64,000 nucleotides of DNA from UBA1413 sp964552955 (GCA_964552955.1 CAZKIU010000020.1:1-64000), one strand, 5' to 3'. Shown: positions 1-9,416, counted from the stretch's first letter. The notes: a model not told the origin generated them from the sequence alone. Numbers and translations are program-made.

Positions 1-204
1 CTTCAGCGGCCCACGCCTCTTCATTGGCCGACTCCCCTTCGGTAGCCGACTCCCCTTCGGTTTGCACCCTCTCTTCCATCCACCCATCCCTTGCGGCCCA
101 CAACGTTTTGCGGGTCAGGCTCCCGGTTCCCGAGATCTTCCGGTGGACCGGGAGCTGGCTTGTGAGGCGCCATGTGATCTCTTTTTTATTGTACTTTTGA
201 AGAT
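1..204. other. Leader region upstream of the UPF0280-metH pair
   Basis: I see no gene here. Positions 27-60 hold two nearly adjacent copies of GCCGACTCCCCTTCGGT. Positions 119-155 can form a hairpin with arms GCTCCCGGT and ACCGGGAGC and a 19-base loop. A T-rich tract (181-189) follows at a distance. The element GCGGGTCAGGC at 110-120 recurs at 19276-19286 upstream of the second homocysteine methyltransferase gene. I found no cobalamin riboswitch core. Confidence 0.4.
191..198 (+). promoter_or_regulatory. Possible -7 element upstream of UPF0280 gene
   Basis: TACTTTTG matches the Bacteroidota -7 consensus TANNTTTG exactly, but no TTTG lies 17-23 bases upstream. If real, transcription would begin within a few bases of the ATG at 205 and give a nearly leaderless message. 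A single 8-base match is expected by chance in a window this size. Confidence 0.25.
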
Positions 205-963
205 ATGGAATACCAGCCACGAAACTACCGCCAGCAGTTCAACCCCGCCCGGTTTGCCTCCTTTACGGTGCAATACCTGGAGACGGACCTCTGGATCGGG
301 GTGGACCACGCCTCCTTTCATAAGGAGATTGCGGAGGTAGCCCTGCATGAAGTGGTCGCCCTCCGGACCCGCCTCGGGACCTATATTGATGAGCATCCCT
401 TGTTCAGGAGCTCTCTGGAGCCCCTGACCCTCAGTCCGGGAGCTCCCCGGGAAGCCCGGGAAATGGCCGCCGCAGGGCTCAGGACCGCTACGGGTCCTAT
501 GGCTGCAGTGGCCGGACTGTTTGCCCACCGAACCGCCGAAGAAATCAGGAAACAGTTTCCCGTGAAGGAGCTGATCGTCGAAAACGGGGGTGACTATTAT
601 CTCCTGCTCAAGGAGGACCTGCTGATGACCATTTATGCCGGCGACTCGCCCCTTTCCGAAAAAATTGGAATCATCATACCGGCTGCTGATACGCCCTGTG
701 GTATATGTACCTCTTCAGGCATGGTGGGTCCCTCCCTGAGTTTCGGCAGGGCCGACGCCGTGATGGTAGCCTGCTCCTCGCCGGCGTTGGCCGACGCCTG
801 GGCCACAGCCCTGGCCAACCGCGTTAAATCGCCCGCCGATATTGAACCGGTGTTAAAATATTCGGAACAATTCCCCGAAATCCTCTCCCTGGTCATCATT
901 TGCGAAGACCAAACCGGAATCCGTGGTAACTTTGAAGTCCGGTTTATAAACGCTTCCGCTTAA
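205..963 (+). CDS. UPF0280 family protein (ApbE-like fold)
   Basis: A 252-residue protein without signal peptide or membrane segment. The sequence resembles the UPF0280/COG2122 family, a relative of the ApbE flavin transferases. It shows an ApbE-like core: ENGGD at 126-130, and TSSGMVGPSLSFGRAD at about 169-184 followed by the ALADAWATAL helix. Two cysteines (C165, C168) sit just before the SSG turn. The biochemical function of this family is not established as far as I know; it is common in methanogens and in anaerobes with corrinoid methyl transfer. Its stop codon lies 2 bases before the metH start, so the two genes are almost certainly co-transcribed, and a role in corrinoid or methyl-transfer biochemistry is a reasonable inference. 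Family assignment is fairly sure; function is open. Confidence 0.8.
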   Translation: MEYQPRNYRQQFNPARFASFTVQYLETDLWIGVDHASFHKEIAEVALHEVVALRTRLGTYIDEHPLFRSSLEPLTLSPGAPREAREMAAAGLRTATGPMAAVAGLFAHRTAEEIRKQFPVKELIVENGGDYYLLLKEDLLMTIYAGDSPLSEKIGIIIPAADTPCGICTSSGMVGPSLSFGRADAVMVACSSPALADAWATALANRVKSPADIEPVLKYSEQFPEILSLVIICEDQTGIRGNFEVRFINASA

Positions 964-965
964 GA

Positions 966-3900
966 ATGAAGAAAAACGACATACGTCATGAACTGGAAAA
1001 GAGAGTCCTGGTCCTTGACGGGGCCATGGGGTCGCTGATCCAGGATTACAAGCTGACCGAAGAGGACTTCCGGGGTACGTTCTTCACGACCCACCCCCAT
1101 GATCTGAAGGGCAATAACGATATTCTCTCACTCACCAGGCCGGAGGTTATAGCCTCCATACACCGGCAATATCTGGAGGCGGGGGCCGATATTCTTTCGA
1201 CCAATACCTTCAATGCCAATCCGATCTCTCAGGCCGACTATCACACCCAAGGGTGGGTGCATGCCATGAACCAGGCATCGGCGGAGATAGCCCGGGCGGT
1301 GGCCGACGAATTCACATTGGCCAACCCGGCCAAACCCCGTTATGTGGCGGGGGCCATTGGGCCTACCAACAAAACGCTTTCGCTCTCCCCCGATGTGAAC
1401 AATCCGGGTTTTCGGGCGGTGACCTTTGATGAGGTGAAGGCGGCCTACCGGGAGCAGGTCGAAGGGCTCCTTGACGGGGGAGCAGAACTGCTGCTGGTGG
1501 AGACGATCTTTGACACCCTGAATGCCAAGGCGGCGCTGGTGGCCATTGAGGAAGCCCTGGAAGCACGCCGGCAGGAGCTGCCCCTGATGGTGTCGGGCAC
1601 CATCACCGATGCCAGCGGGCGCACCCTCTCGGGGCAGACCCTGGAGGCCTTCCTCCATTCCCTATCGCATGTGAAACTGCTCTCCATCGGTCTGAACTGT
1701 TCGCTCGGGGCCACCGAACTCCAGCCCTATCTGAGGGAACTCTCCCGGAAGGCCCCCTTTTATGTGAGTGCCCACCCCAATGCCGGCCTCCCCAACCAGT
1801 TCGGGCGCTACGACGAAACCCCGGAGAGCATGGGGACGACCATCCGCGAATACCTGGATCACCGTTATGTAAATATCATAGGGGGATGTTGCGGGACCAC
1901 CCCTGCCCATATCCACGAGTTTGCCCGTGCGGCGGCCGATGCCCGGCCCCATGAAATAAACCCCCACGACCATGTGACCCGTTTCACGGGACTGGAGCCG
2001 GTGGCCATCACCCCTGAGAATAACTTTCTCAACATCGGGGAGCGGTGCAACGTAGCCGGAAGCCGCAAGTTCGCCCGCCTGATCAGGGAAGGGAAGTATG
2101 AAGAAGCGCTGGTCATCGCCCGCGACCAGGTGGAAAACGGCGCCCAGGCCATTGACATCAACCTTGACGATGCCATGCTCGATGCCCAAAAGGAGATGGT
2201 CACCTTCCTCCACCTGATGATGGCCGAACCCGACATTGCCCGCCTGCCCGTGATGATCGACTCGTCGCGGTGGGAGGTGCTCGAAGCCGGCCTCAAGTGC
2301 ATTCAGGGGAAGGCTATCATCAACTCCATCAGTCTCAAGGAGGGGGAGGAGCGCTTTAAGGCGCATGCCCGCACCATCAGGCGTTTCGGGGCGGCAGCGG
2401 TGGTCATGGCCTTCGATGAACAAGGCCAGGCCGACACCCTGGAACGCAGAAAGGAAATCTGCACTCGTGCTTACCGGATCCTGACCCAGGAGGTGGACTT
2501 CCCTCCAGAAGATATCATCTTCGATCCCAATGTGCTGACCATCGGCACCGGACTGGAGGAACACAACAATTATGCCGTCGACTATATAGAAGCCATTCGC
2601 TGGATCAAGGGCAATCTTCCTTACGCCCGCACCAGTGGGGGCATCAGCAACGTCTCTTTTGCCTTCCGGGGCAACGATACCGTCAGGGAGGCCATGCATT
2701 CGGTTTTCCTCTTCCATGCCATCGCGGCTGGTCTTGACATGGGTATCGTCAACCCCGGAATGCTTCAGATCTACGATGAGATAGAGCCTGAGTTGCTGGA
2801 GCGGGTGGAAGATCTGGTGTTGAACCGGCGGTCCGATGCCACAGAACGGCTCCTGGAACTGGCCGGAAAACTACAGGCCAACGGAAAGCCCGAAGAACGG
2901 CGCGAGGAATGGCGCCATCTCCCCCTCCGGGAGCGGATCGTTCATGCCCTGGTCAAAGGCATCGCCGATTATACCGACGAGGATATGGCCGAAGCCGTCA
3001 CCCTATGGTCCCCGGCCCTCTCTATCATTGAAGGCCCCCTGATGGATGGAATGAACGTGGTGGGTGACCTCTTCGGTTCGGGGAAGATGTTCCTGCCCCA
3101 GGTCATCAAATCGGCCCGGGTGATGAAGAAAGCCGTGGCTTTTCTTCTGCCATACATCGAAGCCGACAAGGCAAAATACCCCCAGGCTGACCAGCGGAAG
3201 AAGATCCTGCTGGCCACCGTCAAAGGCGATGTCCATGACATCGGCAAGAACATTGTCGGGGTGGTGCTGGGATGCAACAACTACGAGGTGATCGACCTGG
3301 GAGTGATGGTCCCCACCGATAAGATCCTGGATGCCGCCGTGGCCGAAAAGGTGGATATCGTGGGGTTAAGCGGATTGATCACGCCCTCCCTGGAGGTCAT
3401 GGCTGAGGTCGCCCGGGAGATGGAAACCCGGGGATTAAAGCTGCCCCTGCTCATCGGGGGGGCCACCACCTCCAAAATTCATACGGCAGTCAAAATCGCC
3501 CCCGAATATACCGCCCCGGTGGTCCATGTCAAGGACGCCTCCCTCTCTACAAGAGTAGTGGCCTCCCTGCTGTCAGGCAACCAGGAATTTCTGAAGGAAG
3601 TAGAGGAGGATTATGCGGGGATCCGCCGATTCCAGGAGCAACGCAAACCCCGGGAGTATGTCCCCCTGCAGCAGGCCAGGGCCAACCGGTGGTCCACCGA
3701 CTGGACGACGATTCCGATTTACACGCCTCAATTTCTGGGCGTCAGGCATTTTAACGATTTTCCTCTGGCTGAACTGCGCCAATATATCGACTGGACTTTC
3801 TTCTTCATGGCCTGGGAACTGAAAGGGCACTTTCCTCAGATCCTCGACGATCCCCGCCAGGGGGAGGCTGCCCGCAAACTCTATGCGGAGGCCCAGGAAA

Positions 3901-4631
3901 TGCTCGACGAGATCATCAGTAAGAAGATGGTCACGGCCCATGGGGTGGTAGGCCTCTGGCCTGCCAATGCTTCCGGTGATGACATTTTTTTGTTTAAAGA
4001 TGAAAACAGAAAGGAACTGGCAGGGGTTTTCCGGCACCTGCGGCAGCAGGAGAAGAAAAAAGAGGGGCAGCCTTATCTCTGCCTGGCCGATTTTGTGGCG
4101 CCCCTCACCTCGGGCCGGGGCGACTACTGCGGCGGTTTTGCCGTGACGGCAGGCGTGGGCATTGAAACGTGGATCCGTCATTTCCGGGAGGAACATAACG
4201 ATTACAAGGCCTTGTTGCTGGAGGCCCTGGCCGACCGCCTGAGCGAGGCCTTTGCCGAATACCTCCACCTGCTGGTCCGCAAAGCACTGTGGGGCTATGC
4301 CCCTGATGAAAACCTCTCCCTGCATGACCTGTTTCATACCGGTTACCAGGGGATCCGGCCCGCTCCAGGCTACCCGGCATGCCCCGAGCATTCTGAAAAG
4401 GAGACCCTCCTGAATCTTCTGGAGGCCCATCAGGCCGGTATCACCCTGACCGAACATTATGCCATGTATCCCAACGCTTCGGTATGCGGGCAGTTTTATG
4501 CCCATCCTGCGGCCAGCTATTTCGGGGTCGGAAAAGTCGCTCCTGACCAGGTGGAGGATTACGCCCGCCGAAAGGGAGTCTCTCCCGCTTTTGTGGAAAA
4601 GTTCATTCCTGAGAACCTTAGCTATAAATAG
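966..4631 (+). CDS. metH: Cobalamin-dependent methionine synthase MetH
   Basis: A 1221-residue cytoplasmic enzyme that moves a methyl group from 5-methyltetrahydrofolate via cobalamin to homocysteine. All four modules are present at the normal length. The homocysteine module (about 1-325) has the zinc ligands C245, C308 and C309 (GGCCGTTP). The pterin-binding module spans about 345-620. The cobalamin cap and Rossmann domain (about 640-890) carries GDVHDIGKN with cobalt ligand H757. The AdoMet reactivation domain (about 900-1221) has the R-x-x-x-G-Y-P motif beginning at R1131. Nothing is missing, so the cell does not need the split cluster at 16.4-20.3 kb for ordinary folate-linked methionine synthesis. 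The gene follows UPF0280 with a 2-base gap; no cobalamin riboswitch is visible upstream. Confidence 0.97.
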   Translation: MKKNDIRHELEKRVLVLDGAMGSLIQDYKLTEEDFRGTFFTTHPHDLKGNNDILSLTRPEVIASIHRQYLEAGADILSTNTFNANPISQADYHTQGWVHAMNQASAEIARAVADEFTLANPAKPRYVAGAIGPTNKTLSLSPDVNNPGFRAVTFDEVKAAYREQVEGLLDGGAELLLVETIFDTLNAKAALVAIEEALEARRQELPLMVSGTITDASGRTLSGQTLEAFLHSLSHVKLLSIGLNCSLGATELQPYLRELSRKAPFYVSAHPNAGLPNQFGRYDETPESMGTTIREYLDHRYVNIIGGCCGTTPAHIHEFARAAADARPHEINPHDHVTRFTGLEPVAITPENNFLNIGERCNVAGSRKFARLIREGKYEEALVIARDQVENGAQAIDINLDDAMLDAQKEMVTFLHLMMAEPDIARLPVMIDSSRWEVLEAGLKCIQGKAIINSISLKEGEERFKAHARTIRRFGAAAVVMAFDEQGQADTLERRKEICTRAYRILTQEVDFPPEDIIFDPNVLTIGTGLEEHNNYAVDYIEAIRWIKGNLPYARTSGGISNVSFAFRGNDTVREAMHSVFLFHAIAAGLDMGIVNPGMLQIYDEIEPELLERVEDLVLNRRSDATERLLELAGKLQANGKPEERREEWRHLPLRERIVHALVKGIADYTDEDMAEAVTLWSPALSIIEGPLMDGMNVVGDLFGSGKMFLPQVIKSARVMKKAVAFLLPYIEADKAKYPQADQRKKILLATVKGDVHDIGKNIVGVVLGCNNYEVIDLGVMVPTDKILDAAVAEKVDIVGLSGLITPSLEVMAEVAREMETRGLKLPLLIGGATTSKIHTAVKIAPEYTAPVVHVKDASLSTRVVASLLSGNQEFLKEVEEDYAGIRRFQEQRKPREYVPLQQARANRWSTDWTTIPIYTPQFLGVRHFNDFPLAELRQYIDWTFFFMAWELKGHFPQILDDPRQGEAARKLYAEAQEMLDEIISKKMVTAHGVVGLWPANASGDDIFLFKDENRKELAGVFRHLRQQEKKKEGQPYLCLADFVAPLTSGRGDYCGGFAVTAGVGIETWIRHFREEHNDYKALLLEALADRLSEAFAEYLHLLVRKALWGYAPDENLSLHDLFHTGYQGIRPAPGYPACPEHSEKETLLNLLEAHQAGITLTEHYAMYPNASVCGQFYAHPAASYFGVGKVAPDQVEDYARRKGVSPAFVEKFIPENLSYK

Positions 4632-4733
4632 ATCAAAGATAAGAAGGCCTGCTTGCAAAAAGGTTGGTGTTGAGGCGAATTGTGGCTAAAAAGGTTGTAA
4701 TTTTATGGGGTAAGGAAATACCCATATTAAACC

Positions 4734-6041
4734 ATGACTAAAAAACCACAAAAGAAACTACTTCCCTTGGTATTGGGCGTGCTGGTATTGGCCCTTGTCC
4801 TGATGGTCGTGGGGAAGAAAGCAGGTTGGTTTGGGGCTGAGGTAAGTGTGAAGGTGCTTGCCGGGAAGGTGGAAACGCTGACGATCACCGAGCAGATCAC
4901 GGCCAACGGCAAGGTCCAGCCTCATACTGAAGTGAAGATCAGTCCAGACGTGTCGGGTGAAATCATTGAGTTGTCGGTGGAGGAAGGGGATCAGGTGAAG
5001 GCCGGGGATCCGTTGATGGTGATCAAGCCGGAGGTATACCAGTCGGCGCTGAGCCGGGCTGAGGCAGCTCTCAACTCGTCGCATGCGCGGTTGGCGCAGG
5101 CCGAAGCACAACTCATCGAGCGGGAACTCTCTTTTAAGAGGGCAAAACAGTTGTTCGATTCACAGACCATTCCACAGGCCGAATTTGAGACGGCGCAGGC
5201 GGCCTATAAGGTGGCCGAAGCCGAGGTCAGGGCGGCCCGTTACACGGTCAAGAGTGCCGAAGCCTCCGTGGCGGAAGCCCGGGAGCAGCTGACTAAAACC
5301 AGGGTTTTTGCCCCCATGGCCGGAACGGTCTCCCGCCTTAACGTGGAAAAAGGGGAACGCGTGGTGGGTACGGGTATGTATGCCGGTACCGAAACCATGG
5401 TCATCGCCGACCTCAACCAGATGGAGGTCCGCGTCGATGTCAACGAGAATGATATCGTCAAGGTTAATCTGGGAGATACTGCCCTGGTAGAGGTCGATGC
5501 CTACCTCAACCGGAAATTCAAAGGCGTGGTCACCGAAATCGCCAATTCGGCCCGCACTTCAGGCACTTCCGCCGACCAGGTGACCAACTTCGAGGTGAAG
5601 ATCCTGCTGCTCCACGACTCCTATGCCGATCTCACCGATACCACCCGGTCGGTGAAATACCCCTTCAGGCCAGGCATGTCGGCCACCGTTGAGATTCTTA
5701 CCCTTACCCGCTATGGTGTGACGGCGGTGCCCGTACAGGCCGTCACTACCCGCCTGCGCAACGACACCACCCTGACGGCCATCAAAACAGGCCAAAAGGC
5801 GGCCCCGACAGAAAGGGATGAAAAAGAGGAAGTGGTGTTCGTGATCCGCGAGGGAAGGGCTTTTAAGACACTTGTAAAAACCGGCATCCAGGATAACCAG
5901 CAGATCGAAATCCTTGAAGGACTCCAACCCGGTACCGATATCGTTACAGGACCCTATAATGCTGTCAGTAAAACATTGAAGGACAGTATGCTGGTGAGGA
6001 TTGTCACAGAGAATGAGTTGTACAAACCAGAAAAAAAATAA
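4734..6041 (+). CDS. Efflux periplasmic adaptor (HlyD/MacA-like)
   Basis: A 435-residue membrane fusion protein. One N-terminal membrane anchor (about residues 8-26) leads into a lipoyl/barrel-sandwich region (VQPHTEVKISPDVSGEI), an alanine- and glutamate-rich coiled-coil hairpin (about 95-185) and beta-barrel domains up to about 380. Such adaptors join an inner-membrane MacB-type ABC or RND pump to an outer-membrane TolC-like channel. Neither partner is next to it: the following gene, 27 bases on, is a peptidase. The size and the long hairpin fit MacA-like adaptors best. Substrate unknown. Confidence 0.88.
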   Translation: MTKKPQKKLLPLVLGVLVLALVLMVVGKKAGWFGAEVSVKVLAGKVETLTITEQITANGKVQPHTEVKISPDVSGEIIELSVEEGDQVKAGDPLMVIKPEVYQSALSRAEAALNSSHARLAQAEAQLIERELSFKRAKQLFDSQTIPQAEFETAQAAYKVAEAEVRAARYTVKSAEASVAEAREQLTKTRVFAPMAGTVSRLNVEKGERVVGTGMYAGTETMVIADLNQMEVRVDVNENDIVKVNLGDTALVEVDAYLNRKFKGVVTEIANSARTSGTSADQVTNFEVKILLLHDSYADLTDTTRSVKYPFRPGMSATVEILTLTRYGVTAVPVQAVTTRLRNDTTLTAIKTGQKAAPTERDEKEEVVFVIREGRAFKTLVKTGIQDNQQIEILEGLQPGTDIVTGPYNAVSKTLKDSMLVRIVTENELYKPEKK

Positions 6042-6068
6042 ACGTTAATAACCTAAATTTAAAGGACT

Positions 6069-7979
6069 ATGAGAAAATCTTGGGTAGTTTTTGCTCTTTT
6101 CGCGCTGTTGGTGTCGTGTGAAAAGGTACCGCAGAAGGCGCCGCTGATCCCCCTGGAAGACTTCTTCCGCAATCCTGAGAAGACTGCTTTTCAGCTTTCA
6201 CCCAATGGTGAATATTTTTCCTATCTCGCGCCCTGGGAGACGAGACTCAATCTTTTTGTACAGAAGGTGGGGGCTGATTCGGCCGTGCGGATCACCTCTG
6301 AGACGGCCCGTGATATTGCAGGATATCTGTGGAAGGGCAACAACCGGCTTCTCTACCTGAAAGATACCGGCGGGGATGAGAACTACCAGCTCTACGGGGT
6401 CAATACCGACGGGAGTGACCTGAAGGGGCTGACTGTTTTTGAGAAGGTGCGCACCCAGTTCATCGACGATCTGAGGGATGTGGAGAACGAGGTCATTGTT
6501 GGGCTGAATCAGCGTGATGCCACGGTATTCGACCCTTACCGGCTGAATGTGGTGACGGGAGAGATGACGATGCTGGCCCAGAATCCGGGCAACATCACCG
6601 GCTGGATGACCGACCATGAGGGGAAGTTGCGACTGGCTTTTGCCACTGATGGGGTGAACCAGACCATCCTCTACCGCGAAACGGAAGAAATGCCCTTCGC
6701 CCCGGTACTGACCACCAGCTTTAAGGAGACGGTCTCCCCGGCCCTCTTCACTTTCGATAACAAGATGGTCTATGCCCTGTCGAACCTGGGCCGTGACAAG
6801 AGTGCCCTGGTGCTCTTTGACGTGGCCAACGGCAAGGAACAGGAGGTGATTTATGAAACCCAGGAGGCGGATATCGAAGGAGTGGACTATTCACGCAAGG
6901 AGAAGAAACTGTTGTCGGTGACCTGGACCACTGACAAGAACAAGCACCATTTCTTTGATGCGGAAGCCGAGGCTGTCATGACCTATCTGAAGGAGCAACT
7001 TCCGGGGTATGAGGTCGTCCTGGCCGGTTTAACCCGGGAAGAGGATAAGCTTATTGTACGCACCTACAACGACCGCAGCCGTGGGGCCTATTATTTCTTT
7101 GACCGGAATACGAAGGAGCTGACTCACCTGACCGATTTAACGCCCTGGCTGAAGGAGGAGGATCTGGCCGAAATGAAACCGATCAGTTACACCTCGCGTG
7201 ACAGCCTGACGATCCATGGTTACCTGACCCTTCCGAAGGGTGTAAAAGCGGAGAAGCTGCCGGTGGTCATCAATCCGCATGGGGGGCCCTGGGCCCGTGA
7301 TACCTGGGGATTCAACCCGGAAGTGCAGTTCCTGGCCAATAACGGCTATGCGGTGCTCCAGATGAATTTCCGGGGTTCCACGGGCTATGGCCGGGCGTTC
7401 TGGGAGGCTTCCTTCAAGCAGTGGGGGCTCACCATGCAGGACGACATCACCGACGGGGTGAACTGGCTCATTGAACAGGGGATCGCCGACCCGGAGCGCA
7501 TCGCCATCTATGGCGGAAGCTATGGGGGCTATGCCACACTGGCCGGTTTGACCAAAACTCCGGATCTCTATGCCGCGGGTGTCGATTATGTGGGGGTATC
7601 CAATATGTTTACCTTCATGAAGACCATCCCTCCTTACTGGAAGCCTCTGCTCGATATGTTTACTGAAATGGTGGGGGATCCCGTGAAGGATTCACTGATG
7701 CTGGCGGAGGTCTCGCCGGCACTGCATGCCGATAAAATTGTGGCCCCGCTCTTCGTGGCCCAGGGGGCCAATGATCCGCGGGTCAATAAGGCGGAATCGG
7801 ACCAGATGGTGGAAGCCCTCAAAGCCAGGGGCGTCGACGTGGAATATATGGTCAAGGACAACGAAGGCCACGGGTTCCATAATGAAGAAAACCGTTTTGA
7901 TTTTTACCGGGCGATGATCACCTTCCTCGATAAGCACCTGAAAGCGGAGGCAGTGGCCGGGGCGGAAGCTGCGAAATAA
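6069..7979 (+). CDS. S9 family (prolyl oligopeptidase) lipoprotein peptidase
   Basis: A 636-residue secreted serine peptidase. The N-terminus is a lipoprotein signal ending LLVSC (C17). A beta-propeller region (about 40-370) precedes an alpha/beta-hydrolase domain (about 385-620). The catalytic triad is visible: S484 in GGSYGGYA, D569 in GANDPRV and H601 in EGHGFH. Family members cleave short peptides, often after proline or as aminopeptidases. It lies 27 bases after the adaptor gene and may share its transcript. Both hairpins downstream (8065-8100 and 8171-8206) could end transcription. Exact cleavage specificity cannot be read. Confidence 0.92.
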   Translation: MRKSWVVFALFALLVSCEKVPQKAPLIPLEDFFRNPEKTAFQLSPNGEYFSYLAPWETRLNLFVQKVGADSAVRITSETARDIAGYLWKGNNRLLYLKDTGGDENYQLYGVNTDGSDLKGLTVFEKVRTQFIDDLRDVENEVIVGLNQRDATVFDPYRLNVVTGEMTMLAQNPGNITGWMTDHEGKLRLAFATDGVNQTILYRETEEMPFAPVLTTSFKETVSPALFTFDNKMVYALSNLGRDKSALVLFDVANGKEQEVIYETQEADIEGVDYSRKEKKLLSVTWTTDKNKHHFFDAEAEAVMTYLKEQLPGYEVVLAGLTREEDKLIVRTYNDRSRGAYYFFDRNTKELTHLTDLTPWLKEEDLAEMKPISYTSRDSLTIHGYLTLPKGVKAEKLPVVINPHGGPWARDTWGFNPEVQFLANNGYAVLQMNFRGSTGYGRAFWEASFKQWGLTMQDDITDGVNWLIEQGIADPERIAIYGGSYGGYATLAGLTKTPDLYAAGVDYVGVSNMFTFMKTIPPYWKPLLDMFTEMVGDPVKDSLMLAEVSPALHADKIVAPLFVAQGANDPRVNKAESDQMVEALKARGVDVEYMVKDNEGHGFHNEENRFDFYRAMITFLDKHLKAEAVAGAEAAK

Positions 7980-8064
7980 GGAAGGCCTTGAGCACTTCTT
8001 CTGCCTGCCCTTGCTGAAGGGGGCGCCGGCATGCCGGAAACCCTGGCTGCGGCAACTGCCGGGA

Positions 8065-8100
8065 AGGCCCTTCAGGCGACTCCTAAAGCCTGAAGGGCCT
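8065..8100. repeat. Perfect 13-bp inverted repeat, 10-base loop
   Basis: Arms AGGCCCTTCAGGC (8065-8077) and GCCTGAAGGGCCT (8088-8100) pair perfectly. No U-tract follows on either strand, so it may be an RNA-processing or protein-binding structure rather than a classical terminator. It lies 85 bases after the S9 peptidase stop. Confidence 0.6.
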
Positions 8101-8170
8101 GACAGGGTTGGTAGATCTGGAATATGTGGCCCCAGGATTGGAAAAGAATCAGGGGGCACAGGGTATAAAA

Positions 8171-8206
8171 AAGAGAGCGCCGCTGACCATTCAGCGGCGC
8201 TCTCTT
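8171..8206. terminator. Bidirectional intrinsic terminator
   Basis: A perfect 16-bp stem (AAGAGAGCGCCGCTGA with TCAGCGGCGCTCTCTT) and a 4-base loop CCAT, with A-rich sequence on the left and TTTATATT on the right. It lies between the convergent peptidase and aldolase genes and can serve both. Confidence 0.9.
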
Positions 8207-8227
8207 TATATTCAAGGTGGGCAGGAA

Positions 8228-9235
8228 TCAGATGCGGTTATTGGATCCCAGCACGTTGACGATTTTATGCATGTAGAGTGCCTTGAGGGCATCGCGGGCG
8301 GGGCCCAGGTATTTGCGGGGGTCGAATTCGCCCGGTTTTTCCATGAAGACCTTACGGATGGCGGCGGTCATGGCGATGCGGCCGTCGGAGTCGATGTTGA
8401 TTTTGCATACCGAGGAGGCGGCGGCACGACGGAGCTGTGATTCCGGAATACCGACGGCATCCTTGAGGGCTCCACCGTGGGCGTTGATGACCTTCACCAG
8501 GTCGGCAGGTACCGAAGAGGCGCCATGCAGCACAATGGGGAAGCCGGGAAGGCGGCGTTCGATCTCTTCGAGGATGTCGAAGCGGAGCGGCGGGGGAACC
8601 AACACGCCCTCTTCATTCCGGGTGCACTGGGCCGGGGTGAACTTGTTGGCGCCATGGGAGGTGCCGATGGAGATAGCCAGCGAGTCCACACCGGTCTTCT
8701 GGGTGAAGTCAATGACATCGTCAGGGTTGGTGTAAACCGACCTCGCTGCCACCACGTCATCTTCGATTCCGGAGAGAACACCCAGTTCGCCTTCAACGGT
8801 CACGTCATATTTGTGGGCGTATTCTACCACTTCGCGGGTGATTTCTATGTTTTTCTCGTATGGATGGTGCGACCCGTCGATCATCACCGAAGAGAATCCC
8901 ATGTCGATACAGCTTTTAGCGGTTTCGAAGGTATCGCCGTGGTCGAGGTGAAGGGCGATAGGAATACCGGCGCCATTGCTCAGTTCCTTGGCAAACTCGA
9001 CGGCTCCCTGGGCCATATAGCGCAGCAGCGTCTCATTGGCATACTGGCGGGCACCCTTGGAAACCTGGAGAATCACCGGCGACTGGGTTTCCACGCATGC
9101 GCTGATGATGGCCTGCAACTGCTCCATGTTGTTGAAGTTGTAAGCAGGGATGGCATAGCCACCTTTGACGGCATCGGCAAACATCTTACGGGTGTTCACC
9201 AATCCTAATTCTTTATAACTGATAGCCATATTCAA
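8228..9235 (-). CDS. fba: Class II fructose-bisphosphate aldolase
   Basis: A 335-residue zinc-dependent aldolase that splits fructose 1,6-bisphosphate into glyceraldehyde 3-phosphate and dihydroxyacetone phosphate in glycolysis. Visible motifs are the substrate and metal residues in HLDHGD (H96, D98, H99), VEGELG at about 147-152, GTSHG and VLHGASS. Length is normal for the class IIB group. Translation may begin at M1 or, giving MAISYKEL, at M3 (9229). It is a single gene, bounded by the terminator at 8171-8206 downstream and by the sdhB terminator upstream. Confidence 0.95.
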   Translation of the reverse strand: MNMAISYKELGLVNTRKMFADAVKGGYAIPAYNFNNMEQLQAIISACVETQSPVILQVSKGARQYANETLLRYMAQGAVEFAKELSNGAGIPIALHLDHGDTFETAKSCIDMGFSSVMIDGSHHPYEKNIEITREVVEYAHKYDVTVEGELGVLSGIEDDVVAARSVYTNPDDVIDFTQKTGVDSLAISIGTSHGANKFTPAQCTRNEEGVLVPPPLRFDILEEIERRLPGFPIVLHGASSVPADLVKVINAHGGALKDAVGIPESQLRRAAASSVCKINIDSDGRIAMTAAIRKVFMEKPGEFDPRKYLGPARDALKALYMHKIVNVLGSNNRI

Positions 9236-9264
9236 GTGTTTTTTAGTGCTGAAAAAATTAAAAA

Positions 9265-9301
9265 CCTCCCGAAATTAATCAAAACCAGTTAATTTGGGAG
9301 G
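9265..9301 (-). terminator. Terminator of the sdhCAB operon
   Basis: Arms CCTCCCGAAATTAA (9265-9278) and TTAATTTGGGAGG (9289-9301) form a 13-bp stem with one bulged base. On the minus strand the stem is followed by TTTTTAATTTTTT. It lies about 115 bases after the sdhB stop and just upstream of fba. Confidence 0.8.
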
Positions 9302-9416
9302 CTTTATTTTCAATATTAAGGAAAATTAACCGACAGGTAATAATAATGTCTCCTATTGAGCAAAGGGTCCCTGGCGGATTAAAATCTTCCCGGGGTGGAT
9401 CCGGTTTCCGGCGTGT

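Noticed and set aside
1..204. Possible cobalamin or SAM riboswitch before UPF0280-metH
   Set aside because: A hairpin is present, but none of the conserved core sequences of these riboswitches is found on either strand.
1662..4658. Long minus-strand frames opposite metH (351 and 361 codons)
   Set aside because: Shadows of metH in GC-rich sequence; no motif or upstream signal.
8011..8440. Plus-strand frames across the terminator and the fba 3' end
   Set aside because: They cross two strong hairpins and overlap fba; no family resemblance.
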